The notes below the pieces were generated by a model. It did not search any database and was not told the origin of the DNA. It saw nothing but the letters and a program-made list of their open reading frames with translations. From Mycobacterium sp. HUMS_12744610 (lineage in GTDB: Bacteria > Actinomycetota > Actinomycetes > Mycobacteriales > Mycobacteriaceae), in assembly GCF_041206865.1 (NCBI RefSeq), contig NZ_JBGEDP010000001.1:5642001-5706000 (forward strand): a stretch of 64,000 nt of DNA, read 5' to 3'. Position 1 is the stretch's first letter. Each line of letters begins with the position of its first letter. The position numbers and the translations under genes were made by a program. This document shows, piece by piece, positions 18,148 to 26,468 of the stretch.

Positions 18148-18801
18148 GTCGACGTCGGCGGCGCGGTGCAGGCCCTGGGGAAGGGCTACCTCGACCCGGT
18201 GTTCACCGGCTTCAACTACGACAACGTGCCGACCGTGACGATCAACGGCGCTCTGGGAGGCCTGCTGCCCACCCTGTCCATCCCCGGTGACATCGCGCAG
18301 AACATGACCAACGTCCTCAAGACCGTGACGGATACCTCAATCACCGCCGTGATATCGCTGGTCAATCCGTCGTTCACCACGGGGCTCCCACTGACGCTCG
18401 CGCTGGACGCACTCGGCGCCCCGATCGTTACCGCGCAGGCTGCGGCGCTGAGCGGCACGACGTTCGTCACCGCGGTGCAGACCGGCAACGTCGCGGGCGC
18501 GTTCGGTGCACTCGCCAATGCTCCGGCCGTCATCGCCAACGGCTTCCTCAACGGTCAGGGCACGATCACGCTGGACCTGCCGCCGTCGCTGCTGACGATC
18601 CCGGGCGCCACCACCCAGTCGTTGACCGCGTGAATCCTCACGCCGCTGCAGCCGGTGGTGGCGACCGCGGTGGCCACACCGGTGGTCGGGCCCCCGGTCA
18701 CCCAAACCGTGACGCTCGGGGGCTCGCAGTTCGGCGGTCTCATTCCCGGTCTGCGGGGCGCATTGGCGGATCTCGCGACCGCGATCACGCCGCTGACGTA
18801 G
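18148..18801 (+). pseudogene. GjpA-like outer-membrane porin, N-terminally truncated with internal stop
   Basis: The frame reads GYLDPVFTGFNYDNVPTVTI, GGLLPTLSIPGDIAQNMTNV and further, stops at TGA 18631-18633, then continues in the same frame with ILTPLQPVVATAVATPVVGP and SQFGGLIPGLRGALADLATA to TAG at 18801. Continuity across the stop shows one nonsense mutation. No N-terminal signal sequence or plausible start precedes it, so the 5' part is gone. Composition (Ala, Leu, Thr, Pro rich; AFGALANAPAVIANGFLNG) resembles mycobacterial proteins annotated as outer-membrane porin GjpA; the family call is moderate, the pseudogene call firmer. Confidence 0.6.
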
Positions 18802-18822
18802 CCGCACCTACCGGCGTGGAGC

Positions 18823-20550
18823 TCAGGGCCGCATCCGGTAGGCCCCGCCCATCGGCAGCACGTATTCCTTCCAGACCTGGTCGGAGCGTGCGGGATCGTG
18901 CGCCGGGCGGCGCAGCATCCGCATCGCGAAGCGGCCCTGCTCGTCGGTGGTCGCCTGCTTGTCGTGCAACTCGACGGCGTAGGCGTTGGAGTCGCGGACC
19001 AGCACGCCGAAGATCTCGTCGAGCAGCGCCGGATCCACTCCCGACAGCCCGGCCTCCTCGAGAATGAGCTGCGCGTAGGGCACCACGGCGAACAGCTGGC
19101 CGACGGCGAACGCGAAGTCGACGTCGCGCTGCTGCGCCGCGTCCGGGGTGGCGGCCGCCAGCATCTCGGCGAGCACGTCGATCTGCTCGCGCAGCAACGC
19201 CACATTGGGCAGGTGACCGTAGCTCTCGAACGGCGCGCGCCAATCATGGAAACGCACCTTGCCCAGGCCGCCGGTCGGGCCCTGGGCGAACAGGAAGGCG
19301 TCGTCGGCGGCCTCGTCGCGGCGGCCGATCACGGGCAGCGCGGCATCCGGAGCGAACAGGAAGTTGGGCATGAACTTGGCGAGCAACCCGACGTTGATGT
19401 GGACGGTGCCCTCAAGCCTGGGCAGCAGGCCGATCTCGCGGGTCACGGTCTCGAAGAAGGTGTCCTTTTCCACGCCCTTCGCGGCGATCACGTCCCACAG
19501 CGCGGTCATCACCCGCTCGCCCTCGCCGGTCACCTTCGCCTTGGTGAGCGGGCTGTAGAGCAGGTAGCGACGATCGGCGGCCGACGCGCTGCGCATGTAG
19601 TCGCAGGCCCGGGTGGCGACGAGACGCATGGCGACCAGGCGCAGGTAGGCGTCGGTGAGCAGGCGGCGCACGTGGCTGAAGTCGGTGACGACGGTGCCGT
19701 ACAGCCGTCGGGTGGACGCGTGGGTGATCGCCTCGTACATGGCGTGGGTGCACATGCCCACGGAGCCCCAGCCCAGGTTGTACTTGCAGACGTTGACGGT
19801 GTTCAGGGCGGCGTGGAACGCCCCGGGACCGCGGTGCAAGATGTCGGCCTCGCTGACCGGATAGTCGCGCAGCGCGTAGTTGGCGACGTAGTTCTGCGAG
19901 TTCACCACGTTCTTGATGAGGTCGTAGCGCTCGTGCCGGGAGTCGGCGGCGAAGAACACGTACTCGTCGTCTTGTGCCGGGCCGCCGGCGATCTTGCCGA
20001 ACGTCGACACCATCCGCGCCACGTTGGCGTTGCCGATGTAGTACTTCTCGCCATTGGCGACCCAGCCGGTCCGGCCGCCCGGGCTGGGCGTCAGGACCAT
20101 GTCGGTCTGGTACACGTCGGCGCCGTGGGCCTGCTCGGACAGGCCGAAGGCGAACACCTCGCCGGCCTCGAGCTGGGCGGCCGCCTTGCGCTTGGCATCG
20201 GAGTTCTCGCTCATCCAGATCGGGCCCAGGCCCAGCGCGGTGACCTGGAACGGGTACCAGTAGCTCAGCCCGTAGAAGCCGACGATCTCGGCGAACTCGC
20301 TGATGCGGTAGGTGTCCCAGCGGCAGTCGCCGTGCCGTGAGGTGCCGTACTGCGACGGCGTCAGCAGCGAGGCGAAGATGCGCTCGCGCGCGATGAAGTC
20401 CAAGAAGTCGGAGTACCACACCCGGTCGTGGTCGTCGGCCTTCAGCCGGGCCTTCCCCCGCGACTCGAAGAACTCCACCGTCGCGGCCATGATCTCCCCC
20501 GAGCGACGGTCCGGGTATTTGCGCTGCAGGTGATTGGGGTTGAGCAACAT
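18823..20550 (-). CDS. fadE4: Acyl-CoA dehydrogenase FadE4
   Basis: A 575-residue FAD-dependent acyl-CoA dehydrogenase, catalysing the first step of a beta-oxidation-type pathway. It is longer than the classical 380-residue enzymes, like Rv0231 (about 568 residues). The middle domain has FGLSEQAHGADVYQTDMVL and WVANGEKYYIGNANVARM, typical acyl-CoA dehydrogenase beta-domain sequence. The C-terminal helical domain carries RLEGTVHINVGLLAKFMPNF. The physiological substrate is unknown. It is divergent from php with 74 bases between the starts, as in M. tuberculosis. Confidence 0.92.
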   Translation of the reverse strand: MLLNPNHLQRKYPDRRSGEIMAATVEFFESRGKARLKADDHDRVWYSDFLDFIARERIFASLLTPSQYGTSRHGDCRWDTYRISEFAEIVGFYGLSYWYPFQVTALGLGPIWMSENSDAKRKAAAQLEAGEVFAFGLSEQAHGADVYQTDMVLTPSPGGRTGWVANGEKYYIGNANVARMVSTFGKIAGGPAQDDEYVFFAADSRHERYDLIKNVVNSQNYVANYALRDYPVSEADILHRGPGAFHAALNTVNVCKYNLGWGSVGMCTHAMYEAITHASTRRLYGTVVTDFSHVRRLLTDAYLRLVAMRLVATRACDYMRSASAADRRYLLYSPLTKAKVTGEGERVMTALWDVIAAKGVEKDTFFETVTREIGLLPRLEGTVHINVGLLAKFMPNFLFAPDAALPVIGRRDEAADDAFLFAQGPTGGLGKVRFHDWRAPFESYGHLPNVALLREQIDVLAEMLAAATPDAAQQRDVDFAFAVGQLFAVVPYAQLILEEAGLSGVDPALLDEIFGVLVRDSNAYAVELHDKQATTDEQGRFAMRMLRRPAHDPARSDQVWKEYVLPMGGAYRMRP

Positions 20551-20624
20551 GACGTGACCGTACTGCCAAAACGGCTTCGCCGGGACCCTGTTGGCCGAGC
20601 GCCGGCCGACCTAGCATCAGTCGC

Positions 20625-21605
20625 GTGTCAGAACTCAATACCGCCCGCGGGCCCATCGATACCGCCGACCTCGGCGTGACGCTGATGCACGAGCACGTGT
20701 TCATCATGACCACCGAGATCGCCGAGAACTATCCCGAAGCCTGGGGCGACGAGGAGCAGCGGGTCGCCGACGCCATCGACCGCCTCAACGAGCTGAAGTC
20801 CCGCGGGGTGGACACCATCGTCGACCTGACGGTGATCGGGCTGGGCCGCTACATCCCGCGCATCGCGCGGGTGGCCGCGGCCACCGAGCTGAACATCGTC
20901 GTCGCGACCGGGCTGTACACCTACAACGACGTGCCGTTCTATTTCCACTACCTGGGTCCCGGCGCCGAGCTGGGCGGCCCGGAGATCATGACCGACATGT
21001 TCGTCCGCGACATCGAGCAGGGCATCGCCGACACCGGGATCAAGGCCGGAATCCTCAAGTGCGCCACCGACGCTCCCGGCGTCACCCCGGGCGTCGAGCG
21101 GGTGCTGCGCGCGGTGGCCCAGGCGCACAAGCGCACCGGGGTGCCGATCTCCACCCACACCCACGCCGGGCTGCGGCGCGGGCTCGAGCAGCAGAAGATC
21201 TTCGAGGAGGAGGGCGTCGACCTGAGCCGGGTGGTCATCGGCCACTCCGGCGACAGCACCGACGTCGGCTACCTCGAGGAGCTCATCGCCGCCGGGTCCT
21301 ACCTCGGGATGGACCGGTTCGGCATCGACGTGATCTCCCTGTTCGAGGACCGGGTCAACATCGTGGCGCAGATGTGCGAGCGCGGGCACGCCGACAAGAT
21401 GGTGCTCTCCCACGACGCCAACTGCTACTTCGACGCGCTGCCCGAGGAGCTGGTGCCGCAGGTCATGCCGAACTGGCACTACCTGCACATCCACAACGAC
21501 GTGATCCCCGCGCTCAAGCAGCGCGGCGTCACCGACGAGCAGCTGCACACGATGCTCGTCGACAACCCGCGGAAGATCTTCGAGCGACGGGGCGCCTACG
21601 AGTGA
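20625..21605 (+). CDS. php: Phosphotriesterase-like lactonase Php
   Basis: A 326-residue member of the amidohydrolase superfamily; the M. tuberculosis homologue (PPH, Rv0230c) hydrolyses lactones, with weak phosphotriesterase activity. The binuclear metal site is complete: His22 and His24 (MHEHVF), Lys145 as the carbamylated bridge, His178 (STHTHAG), His207 (IGHSGD) and Asp264 (SHDANCYF). It starts at GTG 20625. It overlaps the following acyl-CoA ligase by 4 bases (GTGA), so the two are translationally coupled. Confidence 0.93.
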   Translation: MSELNTARGPIDTADLGVTLMHEHVFIMTTEIAENYPEAWGDEEQRVADAIDRLNELKSRGVDTIVDLTVIGLGRYIPRIARVAAATELNIVVATGLYTYNDVPFYFHYLGPGAELGGPEIMTDMFVRDIEQGIADTGIKAGILKCATDAPGVTPGVERVLRAVAQAHKRTGVPISTHTHAGLRRGLEQQKIFEEEGVDLSRVVIGHSGDSTDVGYLEELIAAGSYLGMDRFGIDVISLFEDRVNIVAQMCERGHADKMVLSHDANCYFDALPEELVPQVMPNWHYLHIHNDVIPALKQRGVTDEQLHTMLVDNPRKIFERRGAYE

Positions 21606-23089
21606 CGCAGAGCGAGCCGATTCCGCCGATCGGAACCCAGATCTCGGCGCTGGCCGCGCTCGCACCCGACGAGCCCGCGGTCACCTGCGACGGGGTGACC
21701 CTCACCCGCGCCGAACTCGACCGTTCGACGAACCGGCTGGCCCGCGCCTACGCCGAGCGCGGCGTCGGCGTCGGCGTCGGCGACTACGTCACCATGGTGC
21801 TGCCCAACTCCATCGAATGGATCCAGGCCGCGGTGGCGTGCTGGAAGCTGGGCGCGGTGCCCCAGCCCCTGTCGGCGCGGCTGCCGGAGGCGGAGTTGAC
21901 CGGCCTGCTCGAGCTGCGGCCACCGGCCCTGCTGGTCGGCCGCGAAAGCCCCGACATCCCCAGCGTGCCGGCCGGTTTCGCGCCCGACCCGTCGCTGTCG
22001 GACGCCGCGCTGCCCGAGGCGGTCTCGCCGGTGTGGAAGGCGATGGGCTCGGGCGGCAGCACCGGCCGACCCAAGCTCATCGAGTCCGGCGGCGACAGCC
22101 GGGTGCCGGCCGCCATCGGCTATCCCCTCGGCGCGCAGGAGGGCGACACCACGTTGATGTCGGTGCCGATGAGCCACAACACCGGCTTCACCACCGCGAC
22201 GATCGCGTTGCTGATGCGCCACCACCTGGTGGTGATGCCCCGGTTCGACCCGCACGAGTTCCTCCGGCTGATCACCGAGCATCGCGTCACCTTCATGACG
22301 ACGGTGCCCACGATCATGCAGCGGGTGCTGCCCGTCTACCTGGCCGCCCGCGAAGCCGACCCGGGGGCCTACGACCTGTCGTCGCTGCGGCGGTTCTGGC
22401 ACCTGGGCGCGCCGTGCCCGCCGGCCGTCAAGCAGGCCTGGATCGACCTGCTGGGGCCGGAAAAGGTCTGGGAACTCTACGGCGGCACCGAATTACAGGC
22501 GTTGACCTTCATCTCCGGCGACCAGTGGCTGACCCATCGCGGCTCGGTCGGCGTGGTGGTCGCCGGGGAGATGAAGGTGCTCGACGACGACGGCAACCCC
22601 TGCCCGCCGGGCGTGGTCGGCGAGATCTACATGCGACCCGCCCCGGGCAGCGCGCCGACCTACCGCTACGTGGGCGCCACGGCCAAGAACCGCGACGGCT
22701 GGGACTCACTCGGCGACCTCGGCCACTTCGACGAGGACGGGTTCCTGTACCTGTCCGACCGCCGCGTCGACATGTTCACCGTGGGCGGGCGCAACGTGTA
22801 CCCCGCCGAGATCGAGAACGCCCTGTCGGCGCATCCGGACGTGCTGTCGTGCCTGGTCGTCGGGGTTCCGCACGAGGACCTCGGCCAGGTGCCCTACGCC
22901 CTGGTGCACACCGCCGACGGCTCGGGGCTGGACGCCGAGGGCGTGAAAAACTTTCTGCGCGAACACGTTTCGTCGTACAAGGTGCCGCATCATGTAGAGT
23001 TCGTCGACACCCCGTTACGCGACGACGCCGGCAAGGCGCGGCGCTCGGCGGTGCGCGCCGAGATCATGGCGCGATCGCAAGTCCGCTGA
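21602..23089 (+). CDS. AMP-binding acyl-CoA synthetase (FadD-like)
   Basis: A 495-residue adenylate-forming enzyme expected to activate a carboxylic acid as acyl-AMP and then acyl-CoA. The P-loop-like A3 motif reads GSGGSTGRPK, the A5 motif ELYGGTE, and the A7 region DLGHFDEDGFLYLSDRR. The C-terminal catalytic lysine lies in DDAGKARR. Some relatives are annotated as bile-acid-CoA ligases; the substrate is undetermined. The GTG start overlaps the php stop, pairing ring-opening hydrolysis by Php with CoA activation, a plausible two-step catabolic unit. Confidence 0.9.
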   Translation: MTQSEPIPPIGTQISALAALAPDEPAVTCDGVTLTRAELDRSTNRLARAYAERGVGVGVGDYVTMVLPNSIEWIQAAVACWKLGAVPQPLSARLPEAELTGLLELRPPALLVGRESPDIPSVPAGFAPDPSLSDAALPEAVSPVWKAMGSGGSTGRPKLIESGGDSRVPAAIGYPLGAQEGDTTLMSVPMSHNTGFTTATIALLMRHHLVVMPRFDPHEFLRLITEHRVTFMTTVPTIMQRVLPVYLAAREADPGAYDLSSLRRFWHLGAPCPPAVKQAWIDLLGPEKVWELYGGTELQALTFISGDQWLTHRGSVGVVVAGEMKVLDDDGNPCPPGVVGEIYMRPAPGSAPTYRYVGATAKNRDGWDSLGDLGHFDEDGFLYLSDRRVDMFTVGGRNVYPAEIENALSAHPDVLSCLVVGVPHEDLGQVPYALVHTADGSGLDAEGVKNFLREHVSSYKVPHHVEFVDTPLRDDAGKARRSAVRAEIMARSQVR

Positions 23090-23093
23090 GCGG

Positions 23094-23475
23094 TCAGTCG
23101 AGGACCTCGATGCGACACTGAGGCCGGTGCGCGGGCCCGTGCGCGCGGGCCAGCCGCGCATCCAGTGTCACCAGCGTCGCGTCGAAGGCCTCGGCGAGCG
23201 CGACGTAGAACGCGTCCCAGCCACGCACCGAATCGCGTAGCTGCCATGCCCGCTCCAGCAGCCAGCGATGGCCCACGCGTTCCCCGGGCCAGTCCCGCAG
23301 ATCGACGGTCGCCTGCGACGCGCCTGTCGCGTCGAGCCGGCCGCGCAGGTGCTGGGCGCGGATCACACCCATCACTTCCACGTCGATGGCATGCGGCGCC
23401 GCGTGCTCGGTGTCGGCGGCGAGGTGTGTCCGCAACGACCTCGAACAGGCACGAGGCGTCAACGATCAGCGTGAG
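23094..23475 (-). pseudogene. vapC51: VapC51-like PIN-domain toxin, frameshifted
   Basis: The N-terminal strand with the first PIN aspartate (LTLIVDASCLFEVVADT) is read in one frame, from about 23475 to 23425. The rest (RTHLAADTEHAAPHAIDVEV to GWDAFYVALAEAFDATLVTLDARLARAHGP, stop 23094) is in another. The junction sits where the family has additional residues, so a small deletion not divisible by three is the likely cause. No ATG or GTG stands at the expected start. The C-terminal part alone can be read from 23462 but lacks the first catalytic Asp, so RNase activity is unlikely. Confidence 0.75.
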
Positions 23476-23709
23476 GCCACTCGCCGCGCCACTCGTCCAA
23501 CCTGGCCAGCACCTCGGCGGCGGAGACGGTCGAAGGCCGACGTCCGGTTCGCGCCAACCACTGCGCGATCGACGGCCGCGACGCCAGCCGCACCGCCTCC
23601 CGGCGCAAGAGTTCGGGCACCGTGATGCCCTCCTCCGCGGCGCGGCGCAGCGCAGCAGACCGGCATAGACGTCGTCGTCGATGTCACGAATCTGTACCGT
23701 CTTAGGCAT
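23466..23709 (-). pseudogene. vapB51: VapB51-like antitoxin, frameshifted by a 5-base duplication
   Basis: From ATG 23709 the frame reads MPKTVQIRDIDDDVYAGLLR, a normal VapB ribbon-helix-helix start, then shifts. The remainder (AEEGITVPELLRREAVRLAS, RPSIAQWLARTGRRPSTVSA, EVLARLDEWRGEWPHADR) is present in another frame and ends overlapping vapC. The shift coincides with a tandem TGCGC TGCGC (plus strand near 23644-23654); removing one copy restores the expected LLRRAAEEG. The antitoxin is inactive if the sequence is correct. Confidence 0.8.
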
Positions 23710-23758
23710 CAACGCACCGTATCGTGCAAATCTGCATCACTGCTGGTCATCGGCACCG

Positions 23759-24955
23759 TCACGGCGCAATGGCGTCCGCCTCCGCGTCGAAGGCCGGGAC
23801 GTCCGTCGGTCGGCGCCCCTTTTCCCAGCGGCGCAACCATTCTCGGCAGGGCGACTCGACCAGGGCGTAGCTCACCGCGGCGATCGCGAAACCGAACAGC
23901 AGCGTCAGCACCAGCACCGTCGGCATCCGGCCGGTGAAGGGAAATGTCCCGATCACCGGGAACACCATGGCCAGCGCGGCCAGGTGCCACACGAACAGCC
24001 CATAGGACCAGCGCCCCAGCGTGACCATGCCGGTGCTGCCCAACAGCCGGTGCGGCGTGCCGGGCCGGTCCAGCACCAGGGGCGCCACCAGCGCGAAAGC
24101 CACCAGCGAGCCCATCGCGGTCTTCACCGCGAACTGCGCCGGGGTCCCCGGGACCAGGCCCTCAGGACCGGCCAGCGGTGACGCCGCGACCAGGTAGGCG
24201 AGCACCGCGATGACGGCCATCGGCACCCGACGGCGGGCCAGCCGGTGCGGCCACCCGACGTCGCTGTAGACCCACTCCGCCAGCAGCATCCCCGCGGCGA
24301 ACCAGGAGAAGAACGCCGGCGGCCAGTTCAGGGGGTTGGCGCCGGAATCGGCGTGCCCGGCCACCAGGGGGGTCCAGCCCCACGCCCAGCTGAGGGCCGC
24401 CAGCGCCGCGATCGCGGGCACCCGGGCCCGGACCGGGATCCGCCGCGCCAGCAGCGCCAGCAGCGGCAACGCCAGGTAGAAGCCGACCTCGACGGACAGG
24501 CTCCACATCTGGGTCAGCCCGCCGGTCAGGGTGAGCGGTACGTAGATCTGGGTGAGCGTCAGATTGGCCAGCCACACCGTCGGGCTGGCGTGGTCGGCGT
24601 CGGGCAGCAGGGTCAGGATCACCACGACCGCCACCACGTAGGCCGGCATGATGCGGACGAACCGCGACCGCAGGTAGTGCCCGGTGCGGGGGCGCCTCGC
24701 GGGGTCGGTGCCGCGCGCCGCCGCGACGTGGCCGCGCCACAACAGGAATCCCGACAGCGCGAAGAAGACGGCGACGGCCAGGTCGAAGCGGCTGAACAGC
24801 CGGCCGTCGACACCGCTGGAGTGGCCCGTCTGGAAGGCGACATGGGTGACGACCACGCCGATGGCCGCGCACGCGCGCATGCCCTCCACGGCGGGCAGGA
24901 AGCTGCGGCTCCCCCCGACCAGTCGGCCGTCGGTCATCGTCCCGTCGGTCATCAT
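23759..24955 (-). CDS. Acyltransferase 3 family membrane protein (Rv0228 homologue)
   Basis: About 398 residues with roughly ten hydrophobic spans, the layout of the acyltransferase 3 (OafA/YrhL-like) family that O-acylates cell-surface sugars or lipids. The family's N-terminal signature region is seen as FLPAVEGMRACAAIGVVVTH, with the conserved His. ALSGFLLWRG and PAYVVAVVVILTLLP follow in the expected order. Several Met codons (24955, 24952, 24940) compete because a 12-base motif is repeated across the start; 24955 was chosen. The acceptor is unknown. Confidence 0.88.
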   Translation of the reverse strand: MMTDGTMTDGRLVGGSRSFLPAVEGMRACAAIGVVVTHVAFQTGHSSGVDGRLFSRFDLAVAVFFALSGFLLWRGHVAAARGTDPARRPRTGHYLRSRFVRIMPAYVVAVVVILTLLPDADHASPTVWLANLTLTQIYVPLTLTGGLTQMWSLSVEVGFYLALPLLALLARRIPVRARVPAIAALAALSWAWGWTPLVAGHADSGANPLNWPPAFFSWFAAGMLLAEWVYSDVGWPHRLARRRVPMAVIAVLAYLVAASPLAGPEGLVPGTPAQFAVKTAMGSLVAFALVAPLVLDRPGTPHRLLGSTGMVTLGRWSYGLFVWHLAALAMVFPVIGTFPFTGRMPTVLVLTLLFGFAIAAVSYALVESPCREWLRRWEKGRRPTDVPAFDAEADAIAP

Positions 24956-24973
24956 CTCGTCCCGTCGGTCATC
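24927..24973. repeat. Three copies of a 12-base motif across the acyltransferase start
   Basis: CCGTCGGTCATC occurs at 24927-24938, 24942-24953 and 24962-24973. On the minus strand each copy contains ATGACCGACGG, so each supplies an ATG or its context; this accounts for the MTDGT/MTDGR repetition and the ambiguous start. Confidence 0.75.
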
Positions 24974-25163
24974 GTCACAGTGTGCCCGTGATGCCGTGCC
25001 ACATTCCGGGTACACCCCACTACCTGACCGCGGCGTCTGGTTCCTCCGCCGGGGCCCGGTGATCTGCTGTTAGGGTCAAACGGGTTTGCCTGCTGTCCGG
25101 TCCGGCCGGCGGGCCCGGGGAGCAGCGAGGGGCCTCGATGGACCATGAGGAGGACACGGCAAC

Positions 25164-26447
25164 GTGAACCGAGCAGTCATGTTGCGATTCGCCGCGTGCG
25201 GAATCATCGGACTCGGAGCCGCCCTGCTGATCGCCGCGCTGCTGCTGTCGACGTACACCAGCAGCAGGATCACCAGGGTGCCGCTCGACATCGACACCAC
25301 GCTGGTCAGCGACGGCACCGGCACCGCGCTCGACCTGGGGTCCCTGTCCACCGATCACCTGGTGACCAACAAGAACGTGCCGCTGGTCTCCCAGCAGCAG
25401 ATCACCGTCGAGTCGCCCGCCAACGCCGACGTGGTCACGCTGCAGGTCGGGTCGACGGTCCGGCGCACCGACAAGCAGAAGGACAGCGGGCTGCTGCTGG
25501 CGATCGTCGACACCGTCACCCTCAACCGCAAGACGGCCATGGCCGTGTCCGACGACACCCACCCCGGCGGCTCGGTCCAGAAGCCCCGCGCCTTCGGCGA
25601 CGAGAACCCGCCGACCGCGATCCCGCTGCGCCACGACGGGCTGTCCTACCGCTTCCCGTTTCACACCGAGAAGAAGACGTACCCGTACTTCGATCCGATC
25701 GCGCAGAAGGCGTTCGACGTCAACTACGACAGCCAGGACGACGTCAACGGGCTGACGACCTACCGGTTCACGCAGAACATCGGCTACAACGGCGCCGGCA
25801 AGCTGGTGGCGCCCGTCGTCTACCCGTCGCTGTACGGCGGCAACGAGGACGGCAAGGTCACCGCCCCCGCGTCCATGTGGGGCGTGCCCGGCGATCCCGG
25901 CGAGCAGATCACCATGACCCGCTACTACGCCGCGCAGAAGACCTTCTGGGTGGACCCGGTGTCGGGCACCATTGTCAAGCAGGCCGTGCACGCGAACCAC
26001 TACTACGCGCGTGATCCGCTGAAGCCGGAGCTGACGCTGGTCGACTACAAGGTCACCTCCAACGAGGACACCGTCGAATCGCAGGTCAACGCCGCCCGCG
26101 ACGAGCGCGACCGGCTGGCCCTGTGGTCGCGGGTGCTGCCGATCACCTTCACCGCGGTCGGCCTGATCGCTGTGATCGGCGGCGCACTGCTGGCCTCGTT
26201 CAGCCTGCGCACCGAGAGCGCGCTGACCGATCCCGGCCTGGACCGCGGTGACCAGGAGTTCTTCGGCCGCGGCGGCGACGGGCCCGTGCCCGGAGCCGAA
26301 GCCGAGACCGAGAAACTGCCCACCCAGCGTCCCGATCTGAGTCGCGAGGGCGCCGACCCGGATGCGCCGACTCAGGCGTCCGACAAACCGGCCGAGCCCG
26401 AGGCGCCCGAGCCCGACACCCCCGGCGGCGCACCCGAGCGGGACTAG
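25164..26447 (+). CDS. DUF3068 membrane-anchored protein (Rv0227c homologue)
   Basis: A 427-residue protein of the DUF3068 family, some members of which are labelled PorA-family porins. One N-terminal transmembrane segment (about residues 8-30, ACGIIGLGAALLIAALLL), a large extracytoplasmic domain, a second transmembrane segment near residues 315-340 (PITFTAVGLIAVIGGALLA), and a Pro/Glu-rich cytoplasmic tail. It starts at GTG 25164 after GAGGAGGA. The function is not established. It is followed after about 20 bases by the Rv0226c-like gene. Confidence 0.88.
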   Translation: MNRAVMLRFAACGIIGLGAALLIAALLLSTYTSSRITRVPLDIDTTLVSDGTGTALDLGSLSTDHLVTNKNVPLVSQQQITVESPANADVVTLQVGSTVRRTDKQKDSGLLLAIVDTVTLNRKTAMAVSDDTHPGGSVQKPRAFGDENPPTAIPLRHDGLSYRFPFHTEKKTYPYFDPIAQKAFDVNYDSQDDVNGLTTYRFTQNIGYNGAGKLVAPVVYPSLYGGNEDGKVTAPASMWGVPGDPGEQITMTRYYAAQKTFWVDPVSGTIVKQAVHANHYYARDPLKPELTLVDYKVTSNEDTVESQVNAARDERDRLALWSRVLPITFTAVGLIAVIGGALLASFSLRTESALTDPGLDRGDQEFFGRGGDGPVPGAEAETEKLPTQRPDLSREGADPDAPTQASDKPAEPEAPEPDTPGGAPERD

Positions 26448-26468
26448 CCCGGCTCGGACGGGCTCACC

